From Brevibacterium sp. RIT 803 (GTDB lineage: Bacteria; Actinomycetota; Actinomycetes; Actinomycetales; Brevibacteriaceae), in the NCBI RefSeq assembly GCF_016892625.1, contig NZ_JAFEMW010000005.1, forward strand, positions 124,001 to 188,000: a stretch of 64,000 nt of DNA. Reading direction: 5' to 3'. Each line of letters opens with the position of its first letter. Position 1 is the stretch's first letter. Shown here one piece after another: positions 18,068-27,900 of the stretch. The translations under genes and the position numbers were made by a program. The notes beneath the pieces were generated by a model. It saw only the letters and a program-made list of their open reading frames with translations. It had not been told where the DNA came from and did not search any database.

Positions 18068-19888
18068 CTATCTCACGACCTCGCGTGATGTGTTGTCGAT
18101 ACGGCGGGTCCAACCGCGACCGTCGAGGTGTTCGAGCAGAGGAATGACGACGCGCCGCGTGGTACCCAGCGCCTTCCTGGCCGCACTCGTCGTGAACGGC
18201 TGGTCCAGTCCGGCCAGCAGTCGCATCGCCTGTGCCGGTGTCCGTGGTGACACGACCACACCGTCGCCGAGGCGCAGCAGCCGTCCCGCGGATTCGGCGA
18301 CTGCAAGCTCCCGCGCTCCCAGTCGGAGTTCTCGCAGGTCATCGGCCTCTGGAGCTGCGAAGGGATTGGCAGCCAAGCGTCGTTCCACCTCGGCGACGCC
18401 TGCCTCGGCCGGACCCAGATCGGCGGTGTGACCGGGCGGGCGGACCATTCCCTTGACCGTATCGAGGCCGGCGCGAGAGGCGATGGCAGCCACGAGTTCC
18501 TGACCGCCGGTGCCAGGCAATGGAGGGTCGACGCGGCGCAGTTCTTCGGCCAGTGCCTTCTCGGGGACACCAGCGGCCAGAGGCTCTGCCGCCAGCTTCG
18601 CCTTCACGATGGTCTCCGCGTTCTCGACCCACTTCTCGAGTGTCGGCCGGTGGACGAGCCATCCTCCGGCGATCTCTTCAACCCCCTCGACGGCGTCGGG
18701 AAGCGTCAGTCCGAAGCGCACCAATCTGGCCCGTTCCACGGCTCCCCGGCGGGCCACCTCGGCGAGGATGTCTCCGGTCTCCGGACGATCGGTCAGCGCG
18801 CGAGCCCGCCTGGTTCCAGCACCTCGGCGGCTCAGTTCCGGCGGGTCGACGTCAAGGATGATGACTCCCGCGAAGACGTTGCGGCTGCCGGGGCTGCGCA
18901 GCACGATCCGGTCCGTGACCTGCAGCGGCAGCGGACGTTCGAGTGTGAGGCGGGCGTGGTCGCCGTCGAAGGGCCTCATGTGCACCGGGACCGCGGCGGT
19001 TCCGATGTGGAGCATGAGTCCGTGCACGCCCTCGTCGAGCGGCTGGCCCATGGTTCGGCGAACGTCGATGATCTCGACGATCGGCCAAGCATCGTCGGTG
19101 ATGAGAGCGTCACCGCGGTGGATGTCATCGGCTGCGACCTCACGCAGATTCACGGCGACACGGGCGCTGGGGGCGACCACCTCGGCGGAGGAGTTCCGGC
19201 TCTGCAGACCACGGACGGCCGTCGACTCGTCCGAGGTCTCCCCGACGAGGCGCAGACGATCACCGGTGCGCAGGGTTCCGGCCGTGAGCGTGCCGGTGAC
19301 GACGGTGCCGGCGCCCTTGATCGTGAAGGCACGATCGACCCACAGCCGCAGTCGGGCCCGCGCGTCGGGGGCCGGCGCTTCGGCGGTGACCTGGTCCAAC
19401 GTTGTGATGAGCGCGTCGATGCCGTCCCCGCTGGTTGCCGACACCGTCAGCACGGGAGCATCGGCCAGCGGTGTGCCCCGCAGTTCGGCTCTGATCTGGG
19501 ACTCAGTCGCTGTGACCGACTCGGGGGCGAGGTCAGCACGGGTGATGACGACGAGGCCGCGGGTGATGCCCAGCGCGGTGATCGCGTCCCGGTGGTCACT
19601 CGACTGGGCCTGCCACCCCTTGTCCGCTGCAACGACGAGGCACACGATGGGGGCCGGGCCGACGCCTGCGAGCATGTTCGCGAGGAACTTCTCATGCCCG
19701 GGAACGTCGACGAAGGCGAGTTCCCTCCCGGACGGCAGAGTCGTCCAGGCGAAGCCGAGGTCGATCGTCAGACCCCTCTTCCTCTCCTCGTCCCACCGGT
19801 CTGGTTCCATCCCGGTCAGGGCGTTGACCAGAGTGGACTTCCCGTGATCGACGTGGCCGGCGGTTGCGAGAACGTACATCTCAGGCAT
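18068..19888 (-). CDS. selB: selenocysteine-specific elongation factor SelB
   Basis: 606 residues. GTPase with G1 GHVDHGKS (11-18), G3 DVPGH (61-65) and a G4 of unusual form, TRAD (116-119). EF-Tu-like domains II and III follow, then C-terminal winged helices (ending with LLEHLDGRGWTRR). SelB carries Sec-tRNA(Sec) to the ribosome at UGA codons marked by a SECIS hairpin. Start set at 19888 (MPEMYVLATAG), which overlaps the selA stop by 8 bp and indicates translational coupling. Its client in this window is fdhA. Confidence 0.95.
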   Translation of the reverse strand: MPEMYVLATAGHVDHGKSTLVNALTGMEPDRWDEERKRGLTIDLGFAWTTLPSGRELAFVDVPGHEKFLANMLAGVGPAPIVCLVVAADKGWQAQSSDHRDAITALGITRGLVVITRADLAPESVTATESQIRAELRGTPLADAPVLTVSATSGDGIDALITTLDQVTAEAPAPDARARLRLWVDRAFTIKGAGTVVTGTLTAGTLRTGDRLRLVGETSDESTAVRGLQSRNSSAEVVAPSARVAVNLREVAADDIHRGDALITDDAWPIVEIIDVRRTMGQPLDEGVHGLMLHIGTAAVPVHMRPFDGDHARLTLERPLPLQVTDRIVLRSPGSRNVFAGVIILDVDPPELSRRGAGTRRARALTDRPETGDILAEVARRGAVERARLVRFGLTLPDAVEGVEEIAGGWLVHRPTLEKWVENAETIVKAKLAAEPLAAGVPEKALAEELRRVDPPLPGTGGQELVAAIASRAGLDTVKGMVRPPGHTADLGPAEAGVAEVERRLAANPFAAPEADDLRELRLGARELAVAESAGRLLRLGDGVVVSPRTPAQAMRLLAGLDQPFTTSAARKALGTTRRVVIPLLEHLDGRGWTRRIDNTSREVVR

Positions 19889-21299
19889 GGTTCGCGAAGT
19901 CCGGATCATCGCCGAAACCCACACCATCGTCGCCGAGGCGGCTCCGCGTGTTCGCACGAACCCGGTTCACGGCCTCGCCGATTCGATCGTCATCGGCTTC
20001 GGGAACGCAGCGCAGGTCGACGAGGCATCGTCCCTGGTGAACTCGGGCGACGACTGCCGGGTCACCGAGGCGCAGCGGGCGGGCGAGCTCCTCGGGCAGT
20101 TCGATGGCCCATCCGGGAAGGGGAACGCCGGGTGCTCCCCCGCCGCCGACGCGCCCGTCGTGGGCGACAACGGTTCCGGAGACGAGGCCGGCCAGGCGCT
20201 CGGAGCGTTCCCTGAGCCGATCGACGTCGATGTGCAGGGCCTGACGGACGGGATTCTCGGTGTTCGCGACCGTGGCCTCGATCGCCGCCAGCGTGAGTTT
20301 GTCGGTGCGCATCGCCCTGGCAAGGGGGTGCTTCGCGATGCGCTGCACGGCGTCGCTGCGGCCGAGGATGAGTCCGGCCTGCGGACCGCCGAGGAGTTTG
20401 TCGCCACTGACGATGACGACATCAGCTCCGGCGGCAAGCGCACCGGCAATGTCGGGCTCATCGGGCAGGGAGGGGTCGGGTTCGAAGAGTCCGCTGCCCA
20501 GATCGGCGATCAGTGGGAGTTCATGGTCGTCGGCGAGTTCACGCAGCGCAGCGATCTCGACGGAGGCGGTGAAGCCTTCGACTCGGAAATTGCTCGTGTG
20601 GACCTTGAGCAGACTCGCAGTCTGATCGTTGATGGCCCGGGCGTAGTCGTCGAGATGGGTGCGGTTCGTCATGCCGACCTCCCGGATCCGGGACCCAGTC
20701 GTCGCCATGAGATCGGGCAGGCGGAAGCCAGCACCGATCTCGATGAGCTCCCCGCGACTGACGATGATCTCGCCTGCCGCCTTCGCACCGCTCACACCGG
20801 CCGAACCGTCATTTCCTGATACCGCGTCACCGCGCAGCGCGGTGACGGCGAGCAGCAGCGCAGCGGCACCGTTGTTGACGACCAGCGCGTCCTCGGCACC
20901 CGGGCAGGCACGCAGAAGCGCCCGCTTCGCGCCAGTCCCCCGCTTGCTGCGCTGACCGGAGTCCAGATCCATCTCCACGTCGACATAGCCGGTTGCATCG
21001 GCCACGGCCCGCCGGGCGGCAGCAGACAGTGGGGCGCGGCCGAGGTTGGTGTGGACGATGATTCCGGTGGCGTTGAGCACCGGGGTCAGAGTGGAGGCCG
21101 AACGGGAACTCAGGTGTTCGATGACGGTGGGGACCACCTCGGCGACGGGGATCTCACCGGAGCGAGCGGCGGCCTGAGCCTCGACGATGATCGCCCTGAT
21201 CGTCGACTGGCTCAGCCTCTCACCTGCGGTGATGACCTCAGGGAGGGCGAGGAGATGATCGGTGCGCGGAATGTAGCGCCGCGGATCCGTGTCGGCCAA
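19881..21299 (-). CDS. selA: L-seryl-tRNA(Sec) selenium transferase
   Basis: 472 residues, the usual SelA length. PLP enzyme converting Ser-tRNA(Sec) to Sec-tRNA(Sec) with selenophosphate. N-terminal tRNA-binding region, NATGIIVHTNLGRAPLS, and the PLP lysine Lys301 in SGDKLLGGPQAG (E. coli Lys295 equivalent). TTG start supported by AAGGAG 9 nt upstream. A tRNA-Sec gene ends 78 bp before it on the same strand, and selB overlaps its 3' end, giving tRNA-Sec, selA, selB in order. Confidence 0.95.
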   Translation of the reverse strand: MADTDPRRYIPRTDHLLALPEVITAGERLSQSTIRAIIVEAQAAARSGEIPVAEVVPTVIEHLSSRSASTLTPVLNATGIIVHTNLGRAPLSAAARRAVADATGYVDVEMDLDSGQRSKRGTGAKRALLRACPGAEDALVVNNGAAALLLAVTALRGDAVSGNDGSAGVSGAKAAGEIIVSRGELIEIGAGFRLPDLMATTGSRIREVGMTNRTHLDDYARAINDQTASLLKVHTSNFRVEGFTASVEIAALRELADDHELPLIADLGSGLFEPDPSLPDEPDIAGALAAGADVVIVSGDKLLGGPQAGLILGRSDAVQRIAKHPLARAMRTDKLTLAAIEATVANTENPVRQALHIDVDRLRERSERLAGLVSGTVVAHDGRVGGGGAPGVPLPGWAIELPEELARPLRLGDPAVVARVHQGRCLVDLRCVPEADDDRIGEAVNRVRANTRSRLGDDGVGFGDDPDFANHA

Positions 21300-21377
21300 G
21301 ACTGCGTTCTCCTTCGCTGCGGTCGGGCCCTGCTGCGGACGCGAGCTCCGAGGTTGCAGGTGCGGCGACGATGCTGG

Positions 21378-21472
21378 TGGCGGAGGCGGACGGGAATCGA
21401 ACCCGCCAGACCGAGATACTCGGTCTCACCGGTTTTGAAGACCGGGGAGCCCACCAGGACTCGGACGCCTCC
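21378..21472 (-). tRNA. selC: tRNA-Sec (anticodon UCA)
   Basis: 95 nt including an encoded CCA. Anticodon stem CCGGT/ACCGG encloses CTTCAAA with anticodon TCA at 21438-21436. The D stem has 6 bp (GAGTCC/GGGCTC) with a 4-nt loop. The long variable arm pairs 8 bp (AGACCGAG/CTCGGTCT), the T arm is CGGG-TTCGATT-CCCG, and the discriminator is G. The acceptor GGAGGCG pairs with CGCCTCC, and the eighth pair of the bacterial tRNA-Sec acceptor would be a T/C mismatch. All marks of selenocysteine tRNA, decoding UGA in fdhA. Confidence 0.95.
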
Positions 21473-21577
21473 ACGAAGAATCCTACCGTGCCTGGTGAGG
21501 ATCCCACCCCTCAGATCAGGAGTCACACGCGCCGTCCGCTGTTGCGAGACGGAGATCATCGAGTCAGAGATGGTGCT

Positions 21578-22771
21578 TCATGACGTGATCTCAAGTGCCG
21601 CTTCCAGATCTTCCAGGAGGTCGGACGAGTCTTCGATTCCCACAGACAGCCGGATGGTGCCTGGCAGAATTCCGAGTTGCTGGCGTTGTCCTTCCGACAC
21701 AGCCGAATGTGAGGTCCTACTTGGCAGGCATGCAAGCGATTCGACACTGCCCAAGCTTGAAGCTTCGTGAATGACGCTGAGACCGGCAACCAGCTGTGCC
21801 GCGCGATCGTCGCCGCCTCTGACACGGAAAGTGACGATGGCTGCGCCCTTCAGTCCCAGCTCGTCAGCGAGGTCCTTATCAGCATAAGAGCTGATCGTGG
21901 GATGCGTAACAGCCTCCACTTCAGATTTGGATTCGAGATAGTCAGTGACGATCTCTGCGTTCAAACATGCTCGCTCGGTTCTGATGACCAGGGTCTTCAA
22001 ACCACGGTCCAGCAGAGCGGCTCCCTGTGGAAGAAGAGTGCTTCCAAAGACCACCGACGACTGACGAACAACATCGATCGTCTCCTTGTCCCCGGAGGCC
22101 ACACCCGCGGTAACATCCGAGTGCCCGTTGAGGTATTTGGTTGCCGAATGCAGGACGACGTCGAAGCCATGTTCCAAGGGCTTGAGCATCGGCGGTGGGG
22201 TGAAGGTTGCGTCGACGACGGCTTTCGCTCCCACATCGTGGGCGAGTGAGGCCAGCGCGGTGAGGTTCGCCAGTCGCAGCATCGGATTCGACAGGGACTC
22301 GACAAAGAGGAGGGAAGGAGAGTCGGCGAGCGCCCGTTTCCACCCGGCCAAGTCATCCACCGCGACAAAGCGGACCGTGCGCCCGAAGTCGGAAAACTGC
22401 TGACGTAAGAATGCCGATGTCTCTCCGTAGAGTTCTTCGGCAGCAACCAGGATTCCCCCCGGCGGGACCAATGACAACAATGTCGTGGTGATTGCAGCCA
22501 TGCCGGAGGAGAACAGAACCGCGCTCTCAGCCCCTTCGAGGGCAGCGATCTTCTCTTCGACTGATTCGACAGTCGGGTTTCGATTTCGGCTGTAATACCA
22601 CGATCTCTCACCTCCGGTTTCTTGGATGTCACGATAGTCATCGTCGTCAAGATCGAAATTCACCGATGTATAGATTGCATCCACGATCGGCCTTGGTCCG
22701 GAACCGGCGAAGCGCCGCCCCTGGGATACGGCAGTTGTCGACAATTCGAATTGTGGTCGGATCTGCTTCAT
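21578..22771 (-). CDS. PLP-dependent Cys/Met-metabolism enzyme (cystathionine gamma-synthase-like)
   Basis: 397 residues, fold type I. Motifs: YYSRNRNPTVESVEEKIAALEGAESAVLFSSGMAAITTTLLSL at the PLP phosphate and substrate site, VVDATFTPPPMLKPLEHGFDVVLHSATKYLNGHSD with the PLP lysine in SATKYLNGHSD, and a C-terminal IRLSVGIEDSSDLLEDLEAAL. The family includes cystathionine synthases, lyases and methionine gamma-lyase, and the exact reaction is not decided by these motifs. It sits 105 bp upstream of tRNA-Sec on the same strand, so a link to sulfur or selenium amino-acid supply is possible but only inferred. Confidence 0.8.
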   Translation of the reverse strand: MKQIRPQFELSTTAVSQGRRFAGSGPRPIVDAIYTSVNFDLDDDDYRDIQETGGERSWYYSRNRNPTVESVEEKIAALEGAESAVLFSSGMAAITTTLLSLVPPGGILVAAEELYGETSAFLRQQFSDFGRTVRFVAVDDLAGWKRALADSPSLLFVESLSNPMLRLANLTALASLAHDVGAKAVVDATFTPPPMLKPLEHGFDVVLHSATKYLNGHSDVTAGVASGDKETIDVVRQSSVVFGSTLLPQGAALLDRGLKTLVIRTERACLNAEIVTDYLESKSEVEAVTHPTISSYADKDLADELGLKGAAIVTFRVRGGDDRAAQLVAGLSVIHEASSLGSVESLACLPSRTSHSAVSEGQRQQLGILPGTIRLSVGIEDSSDLLEDLEAALEITS

Positions 22772-23026
22772 TCTTCTTCCCTGCTGGAGTACGAAAACTC
22801 GCGAAAGGTGACTCAGCGATTTCTACAGACCAGTAACGTGTCAATGAGGGAAGTCACGGCCACCTCCACCGTCGGAAGTGACTGAACGACCACCCACTGG
22901 GGGCTCCAATCGTCTCCGATCCTACCGCGCCAGGTGAGGATCCTGTCGCCCGGATCTGTGCGTATGGGCAGTGCTAAGCTGATTTCGGAGACGCACCGAG
23001 GTCATCCGATGTCGAGGGAGACATCC

Positions 23027-24193
23027 ATGCCGATCGGCTATATCATCACCATTGTCATTATCGGGGTATGCACATTCACTGCCCTGATCAGGGCCACACG
23101 GCTTGGAATCCTTGCCTTCTATGTCAGCGTGGTCATCAACGAAATCCCGCATCTGGCTGCATTCTTCCTCGTGCTGTCCACTGCGCTGGCCCTGGTCGAG
23201 GGAGATCTGCAGGGAACCGGCGGCATCATACTTCTCGTCATCGCCGCACTCGAGCTTGTGGGCCTGCTCGAACTGACCAGGCGATCGATCCGCGCCCACG
23301 CGGTGGTCAACGCGGTTGCGGCCAGTCACGGGGCTGAGATAAGCGGTGGCGGTGTTCGACTCTGGCTGCGGCCACTCGTCTTTCCCGTACCTCTCCGGCC
23401 CGGGAACGTCAGACGAATCGGTGGTCTTTCCTACGGCGAGCATCCCAAACAACGTCTCGATGTCTATCGGCACAGGAACAGCGAGCTCACTGGTCCCGTT
23501 CTCGTCTATTTCCACGGCGGTGGCTATTCGTCGGGAACCAACCGGAACGAAGGACGGGTACTGCTGCACCGTCTGGCCGCCCAAGGATGGGCGTGCATCA
23601 GCGCGAACTATCGCCTGCGCCCGGAGGCAGGATTCGACGAGCACCTCGCCGACGCACGCTCGGTGCTCCAGTGGGCTCACAGCAACGCCGGCATCCACGG
23701 CGGAGACGTCTCGAGGATCGTCATGGCCGGCAGCTCCGCCGGTGCGCACATGACCGCGTTGACGGTCCTCACTCCCCCGAAGCCACTTTCCCCTCCTCCT
23801 TACTCGAAGTCGCGCCCAGAGCCAGCCGACGCCGAGGCGGTTCCCCGGATCGCTGCTGCCGTGTGCCTGTACCCGTGGATCGGCCGGTACTTCGGTCGGG
23901 GCGAGGACGAGAGCCAACCGTCGACGCCCTTGGCGCTCGACCCCTCGAATGCACCACCGATAATCATCGCCCACGGCGACCACGATTCCTGGGTTCCGGT
24001 CGAAGCGGCTCGAGAGCTCCACGAGCATGTGCGCGCGGGATCATCGAACGCGACATGGTATGTCGAACTGCCCGGTGCCCAGCACTCATTCGACGCTCTG
24101 CATTCCTGGCGCAATGCCGCAGTGGTCGAAGGGATCGTCGCGTTCCTGCGTCCCATCGGCGATGTCGCTGAACTGACCGATTCGTCACGATGA
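23027..24193 (+). CDS. membrane-anchored alpha/beta hydrolase (carboxylesterase/HSL-like)
   Basis: 388 residues. Three to four hydrophobic segments in the first 100 residues (PIGYIITIVIIGVC and after), then an alpha/beta hydrolase of the hormone-sensitive-lipase type: oxyanion motif YFHGGGYSSG, NYRLRPEA, nucleophile in MAGSSAGAHM, acid in HGDHDSWVP, and His in GAQHSFD. Start at 23027 because GAGGGAG lies 7 nt before it; earlier in-frame starts lack a site. Followed by a methyltransferase gene 11 bp downstream, so probably one transcript. Confidence 0.8.
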   Translation: MPIGYIITIVIIGVCTFTALIRATRLGILAFYVSVVINEIPHLAAFFLVLSTALALVEGDLQGTGGIILLVIAALELVGLLELTRRSIRAHAVVNAVAASHGAEISGGGVRLWLRPLVFPVPLRPGNVRRIGGLSYGEHPKQRLDVYRHRNSELTGPVLVYFHGGGYSSGTNRNEGRVLLHRLAAQGWACISANYRLRPEAGFDEHLADARSVLQWAHSNAGIHGGDVSRIVMAGSSAGAHMTALTVLTPPKPLSPPPYSKSRPEPADAEAVPRIAAAVCLYPWIGRYFGRGEDESQPSTPLALDPSNAPPIIIAHGDHDSWVPVEAARELHEHVRAGSSNATWYVELPGAQHSFDALHSWRNAAVVEGIVAFLRPIGDVAELTDSSR

Positions 24194-24204
24194 AAGGACA
24201 CGTC

Positions 24205-24795
24205 ATGTCGGACTTCACCTGGGATCCCGACACCTATCTCGACGTCATGGCGAAGGAGATCCCCGACTACCGGCGGCTGCAGACCGAACTTGCCGCAGCC
24301 GTCGCCGAGGCGGATCCGCGCACACTCCTCGACCTCGGCGTGGGCAGCGGTGTGACGGCTCATCGGGTTCTTGAGTCGCTGCCGGAAGCGCATATCCACG
24401 GCATCGACGAGAGCGAGGAGATGCTGGCCGGCGCCAGGAAGGTTCTCGATCATCACCGCAGCACGCTGAGCCTTGGGCGGCTGGAGGATTCGCTGCCGGA
24501 CGGTCCCTTCGACCTCGTCATGTCGACGCTTGCGGTGCATCACCTCGGCGGAGAGGGGAAGGCCGATCTGTTCTCACGGATCGCACGGGTCCTCGTCGCC
24601 GGCGGCCGGTTCGTCCTGGCCGATCTCATCGTCCCAGCCGATCCGGCAGATGTGGTCACGCCCATCGACGGAGTCATTGATGTGCCGAGCTCGCTCGCTG
24701 ACCAGCTGGAATGGCTGAATGCGGCGGGATTCTCCACTCGAGTGACCTGGCAGCACCGGGACCTCGCTGTGGTCGCAGCAGACACGGTCGATTGA
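24205..24795 (+). CDS. class I SAM-dependent methyltransferase
   Basis: 196 residues. Motif I LLDLGVGSGVTAHRVLESLPEAHIHGIDESEEML, motif II-like FDLVMSTLAVHHLGGEGKADLFSRIARVLVAGGRFVLADL. Small single-domain enzyme with unspecified substrate. GAAAGGA lies 6 nt before the ATG at 24205; an earlier ATG at 24190 overlaps the upstream stop as ATGA, but its own ribosome site is poorer. Translationally linked to the esterase gene. Confidence 0.8.
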   Translation: MSDFTWDPDTYLDVMAKEIPDYRRLQTELAAAVAEADPRTLLDLGVGSGVTAHRVLESLPEAHIHGIDESEEMLAGARKVLDHHRSTLSLGRLEDSLPDGPFDLVMSTLAVHHLGGEGKADLFSRIARVLVAGGRFVLADLIVPADPADVVTPIDGVIDVPSSLADQLEWLNAAGFSTRVTWQHRDLAVVAADTVD

Positions 24796-24920
24796 CTGAC
24801 GGCGCGCCCTTCACTCCCCGCTTTCACTCTTCTGACCGAGTTCACTCAGGGTTTGCTCAGGTGTTGTCATGGTCGCCTTAGGCTAGCCGGGTCTCCCCGC
24901 TGTCTTTCCAGAAAGACCCC

Positions 24921-27900
24921 ATGCCTTCACGCACCCTGCCTTCGTCGAGTAATGCCACTTTCACCAGGTCATTCGTTCTCGTTCTCGCAGTGATCGCTGC
25001 ACTCCTCGCTCCCGGGACGATGGGTCCGGGCGGACTCCTGGCCACCTCGGTGCCGGCGAGCGCTGCCCCGCCCAGCGATGAGGATCTGGGCAAAGACGGG
25101 TCGGTCCTCCGCTCCTCCGAGACGAAGCGGGTCGCACCGGGCCTCGAGGTCACGGACTTCTCGCGTCTTGAGGACGGCGGCTGGAACAACGGAAACGTTC
25201 TCACCGCTGATCTCACCACGGCATCTCTGTCCCTCGACATCCGCGACACCGGCACGGTCGCCGGTCATGACACCACGAGCGCAATCATGAAGGGGGGCAA
25301 GAACGGTGCGAAGGCAGTCGCAGCGGTCAACGGTACGTTCTTCGATATCAACCACTCCTATGCCCCCATCTACACCTCGGTGAGCAGGAGCGGAATGCGG
25401 ATCGGCTCTCAGACTCCCAAACCGGCGTTCACCCTCGCCGACAAGAAGGCCGCTGTGACGATGCTCTCGGCGGCGGGCACACTGACCGCCGACGGGGAGG
25501 AGACGGACCTCGGTGGGTTGAACAATCCGAACCTGTCCAGCGATGCGATCGGCGTCTACAACGAGGCCTGGGGTGACTACTCCCTCAACCGACCCGTCGG
25601 CGGACCTGATGCGATGGCAGAGGAAGTCGCGCGGGTCACCGTCGTCGACGGCGCCGTCACGAAGTCCTCCGGGATGATCGACGAGGCCGGGGATCCGGAC
25701 GTGCCCGAGAACGGTCAGGTCCTCCTCGGACGTGACTCGGGAGCGAAGACTCTGTCTGAGCTCGAGGTCGGCGACGAGGTGGAGATCGAGATCGGTCCCA
25801 GCGAGGACGTCGACCTGGGCATCGGGGGAAGCCACCAGGTCCTCAAGGACGGCGAAGTCCCCGATATGGGCAAGGACAGCTTGGTGACCACCGCGCATCC
25901 ACGCACAGCCGTAGGCATCAGCAAGGATGGATCCGAACTGTTCGTGACCACGATCGACGGACGCAGCGAATCATCGGGGGGAATGAGCCTCGACGATATG
26001 GGCGAGTTCTTCTCCGACATCGGCGCTCACAACGCCATCAACCTCGATGGCGGCGGTTCGACGACGATGCTCGCGCGCGAAGCCGGAGCGGACGCGCCTG
26101 CGCTGCAGAATGACCCCTCCGATGGAGAGGAACGCTCGGTCGGCAATGCCCTCGTCTTCTACTCCGATGCCCCCGCACAGATGATCGCCGATGCGCAGAT
26201 CGATACCACCATCGAAGGCGAGGACTCCGTGTTCAAGGGACTGCACCGGAGTCTCACAGGCACAGCTCTGGGCGCGAACCTCGAACCGATCGCCGCCTCA
26301 GGTTCCTTCTCCGCCGAGGGAGGCGTCTCGCTCGCCGATGAGGATGAGGACAACGCTCGTGTGGCCGGCGACTCGACAGGGACCGGACGGGTCTCCTACC
26401 AAGTCGGCGGTCACACTGCGCGGCAGGACCTGCGGGTGCTGAGTGAGGCCATCGGCCTGCAGCCGAGCACTCGCGCGATCAACCTCGAGAAGACTGGAGC
26501 GAGCGAGAAGGTGCGCGTCCACGGCTTCGACTCAGAGGGTCGGCGCGCGCTCATCGAGCCACGGGACATCGATATCGAGACCTCGGAGGGGCTCTCGACT
26601 GAGGACGACGGAACGGGCGGCCTCGTCGTCACTGCCGAAGGCGATTCGCCCACGGGATCGATCGCACTCACCGTGGGCGAGGCCACGACGACGATTCCGG
26701 TGACGATCGGCACGGAATCCACTGAGGTGCTCGACTTCTCCGACCTCTCCGGGTTCACCGACGCCTCGGACCGTGCGACAGGCTCCTTCACGGCAGGAGA
26801 ACCCACCGACGACGGCAAGGCGAGCATCGACCTCTCCTATGACTTCACCACCTCCTCGGCGACCAGGGGCTACTACCTCGTCCCGAAGGATCCGGTGCCG
26901 ATCAAGGGCAACACCCTGGCCTTCGAGATGATGATCCGCGGCGACGGCTCGGGCGCCTGGCCCCGACTGCAGGTGAAGACCGCCGACGGGACGACGACGA
27001 ACATCGACGGGGACCATCTCACCTTCGACGGCTGGCAGAAGGTGCGCTTCACCGTGCCCGCCGGCCTCTCACAGCCGCTGACCCTCGAACGGATCCGCAT
27101 GATGGAGACCCGATCGGCCGAGAAGTACATGGGCGAGATCTCGATCGCCGGCCTGCGCGCGGTCTCCATGCCGCAGACCGATGACCCGAAGACGCAGGCG
27201 ATCCACGATCCGGCCCTGCTGAGCACCGGCTCAGTCGCGGGCCGACCGCAGCAGGTTGCCGTGATGAGCGATGCCCAGTTCGTCGCCACGGATCCCGACT
27301 CAGAATCGGTCGAGGGCGCGCGGCGGACCTTGCGTGAGATCCGCAAGGCCGACCCGGATCTTCTCGTCATCAACGGCGATTTCGTCGACGAGGCCTCACC
27401 TGCCGACTTCGAGCTCGCCGAGTCGATCATCGCCGACGAGTGGACCGAGGACATCCCCTACGTCTACGTCCCCGGCAACCACGAGATCATGGGCGGCGAG
27501 ATCGAGAACTTCGAATCCGCGTTCGGATCGCCGACGACTGCGAGGATCCTCGGACGCACGAAGGTGCTCACCTTGAATTCCTCGGCCGGGTCCCTGCACG
27601 GCAGCGACAGCGAGCAGCTTCGTGCACTTGAGGATGCCCTCGCCGAGGTGGATGAGAGTGATCATCTCACCGGCATCGCCGTGTTCTTCCACCATCCTCC
27701 GCAGGATCCGCTGCCGTCGAAGACGAGCCAGCTCGGCGACCGTCGTGAAGCCGCGGAGTTGGAGAAGAAGCTCGGAGAATTCCGGGAGAGCAGCGGAAAG
27801 TCTGCCGCGGTGATCAACGGCCACGTCGGAGTCTTCCATGGGGCTGCCGTCGAAGGAGTCTCGTACCTCATCAACGGCAACTCAGGGAAGAATCCGGCGG

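Noticed and set aside
18428..20215. 595-codon frame opposite selB/selA
   Set aside because: Antisense shadow created by high-GC third positions of selB and selA.
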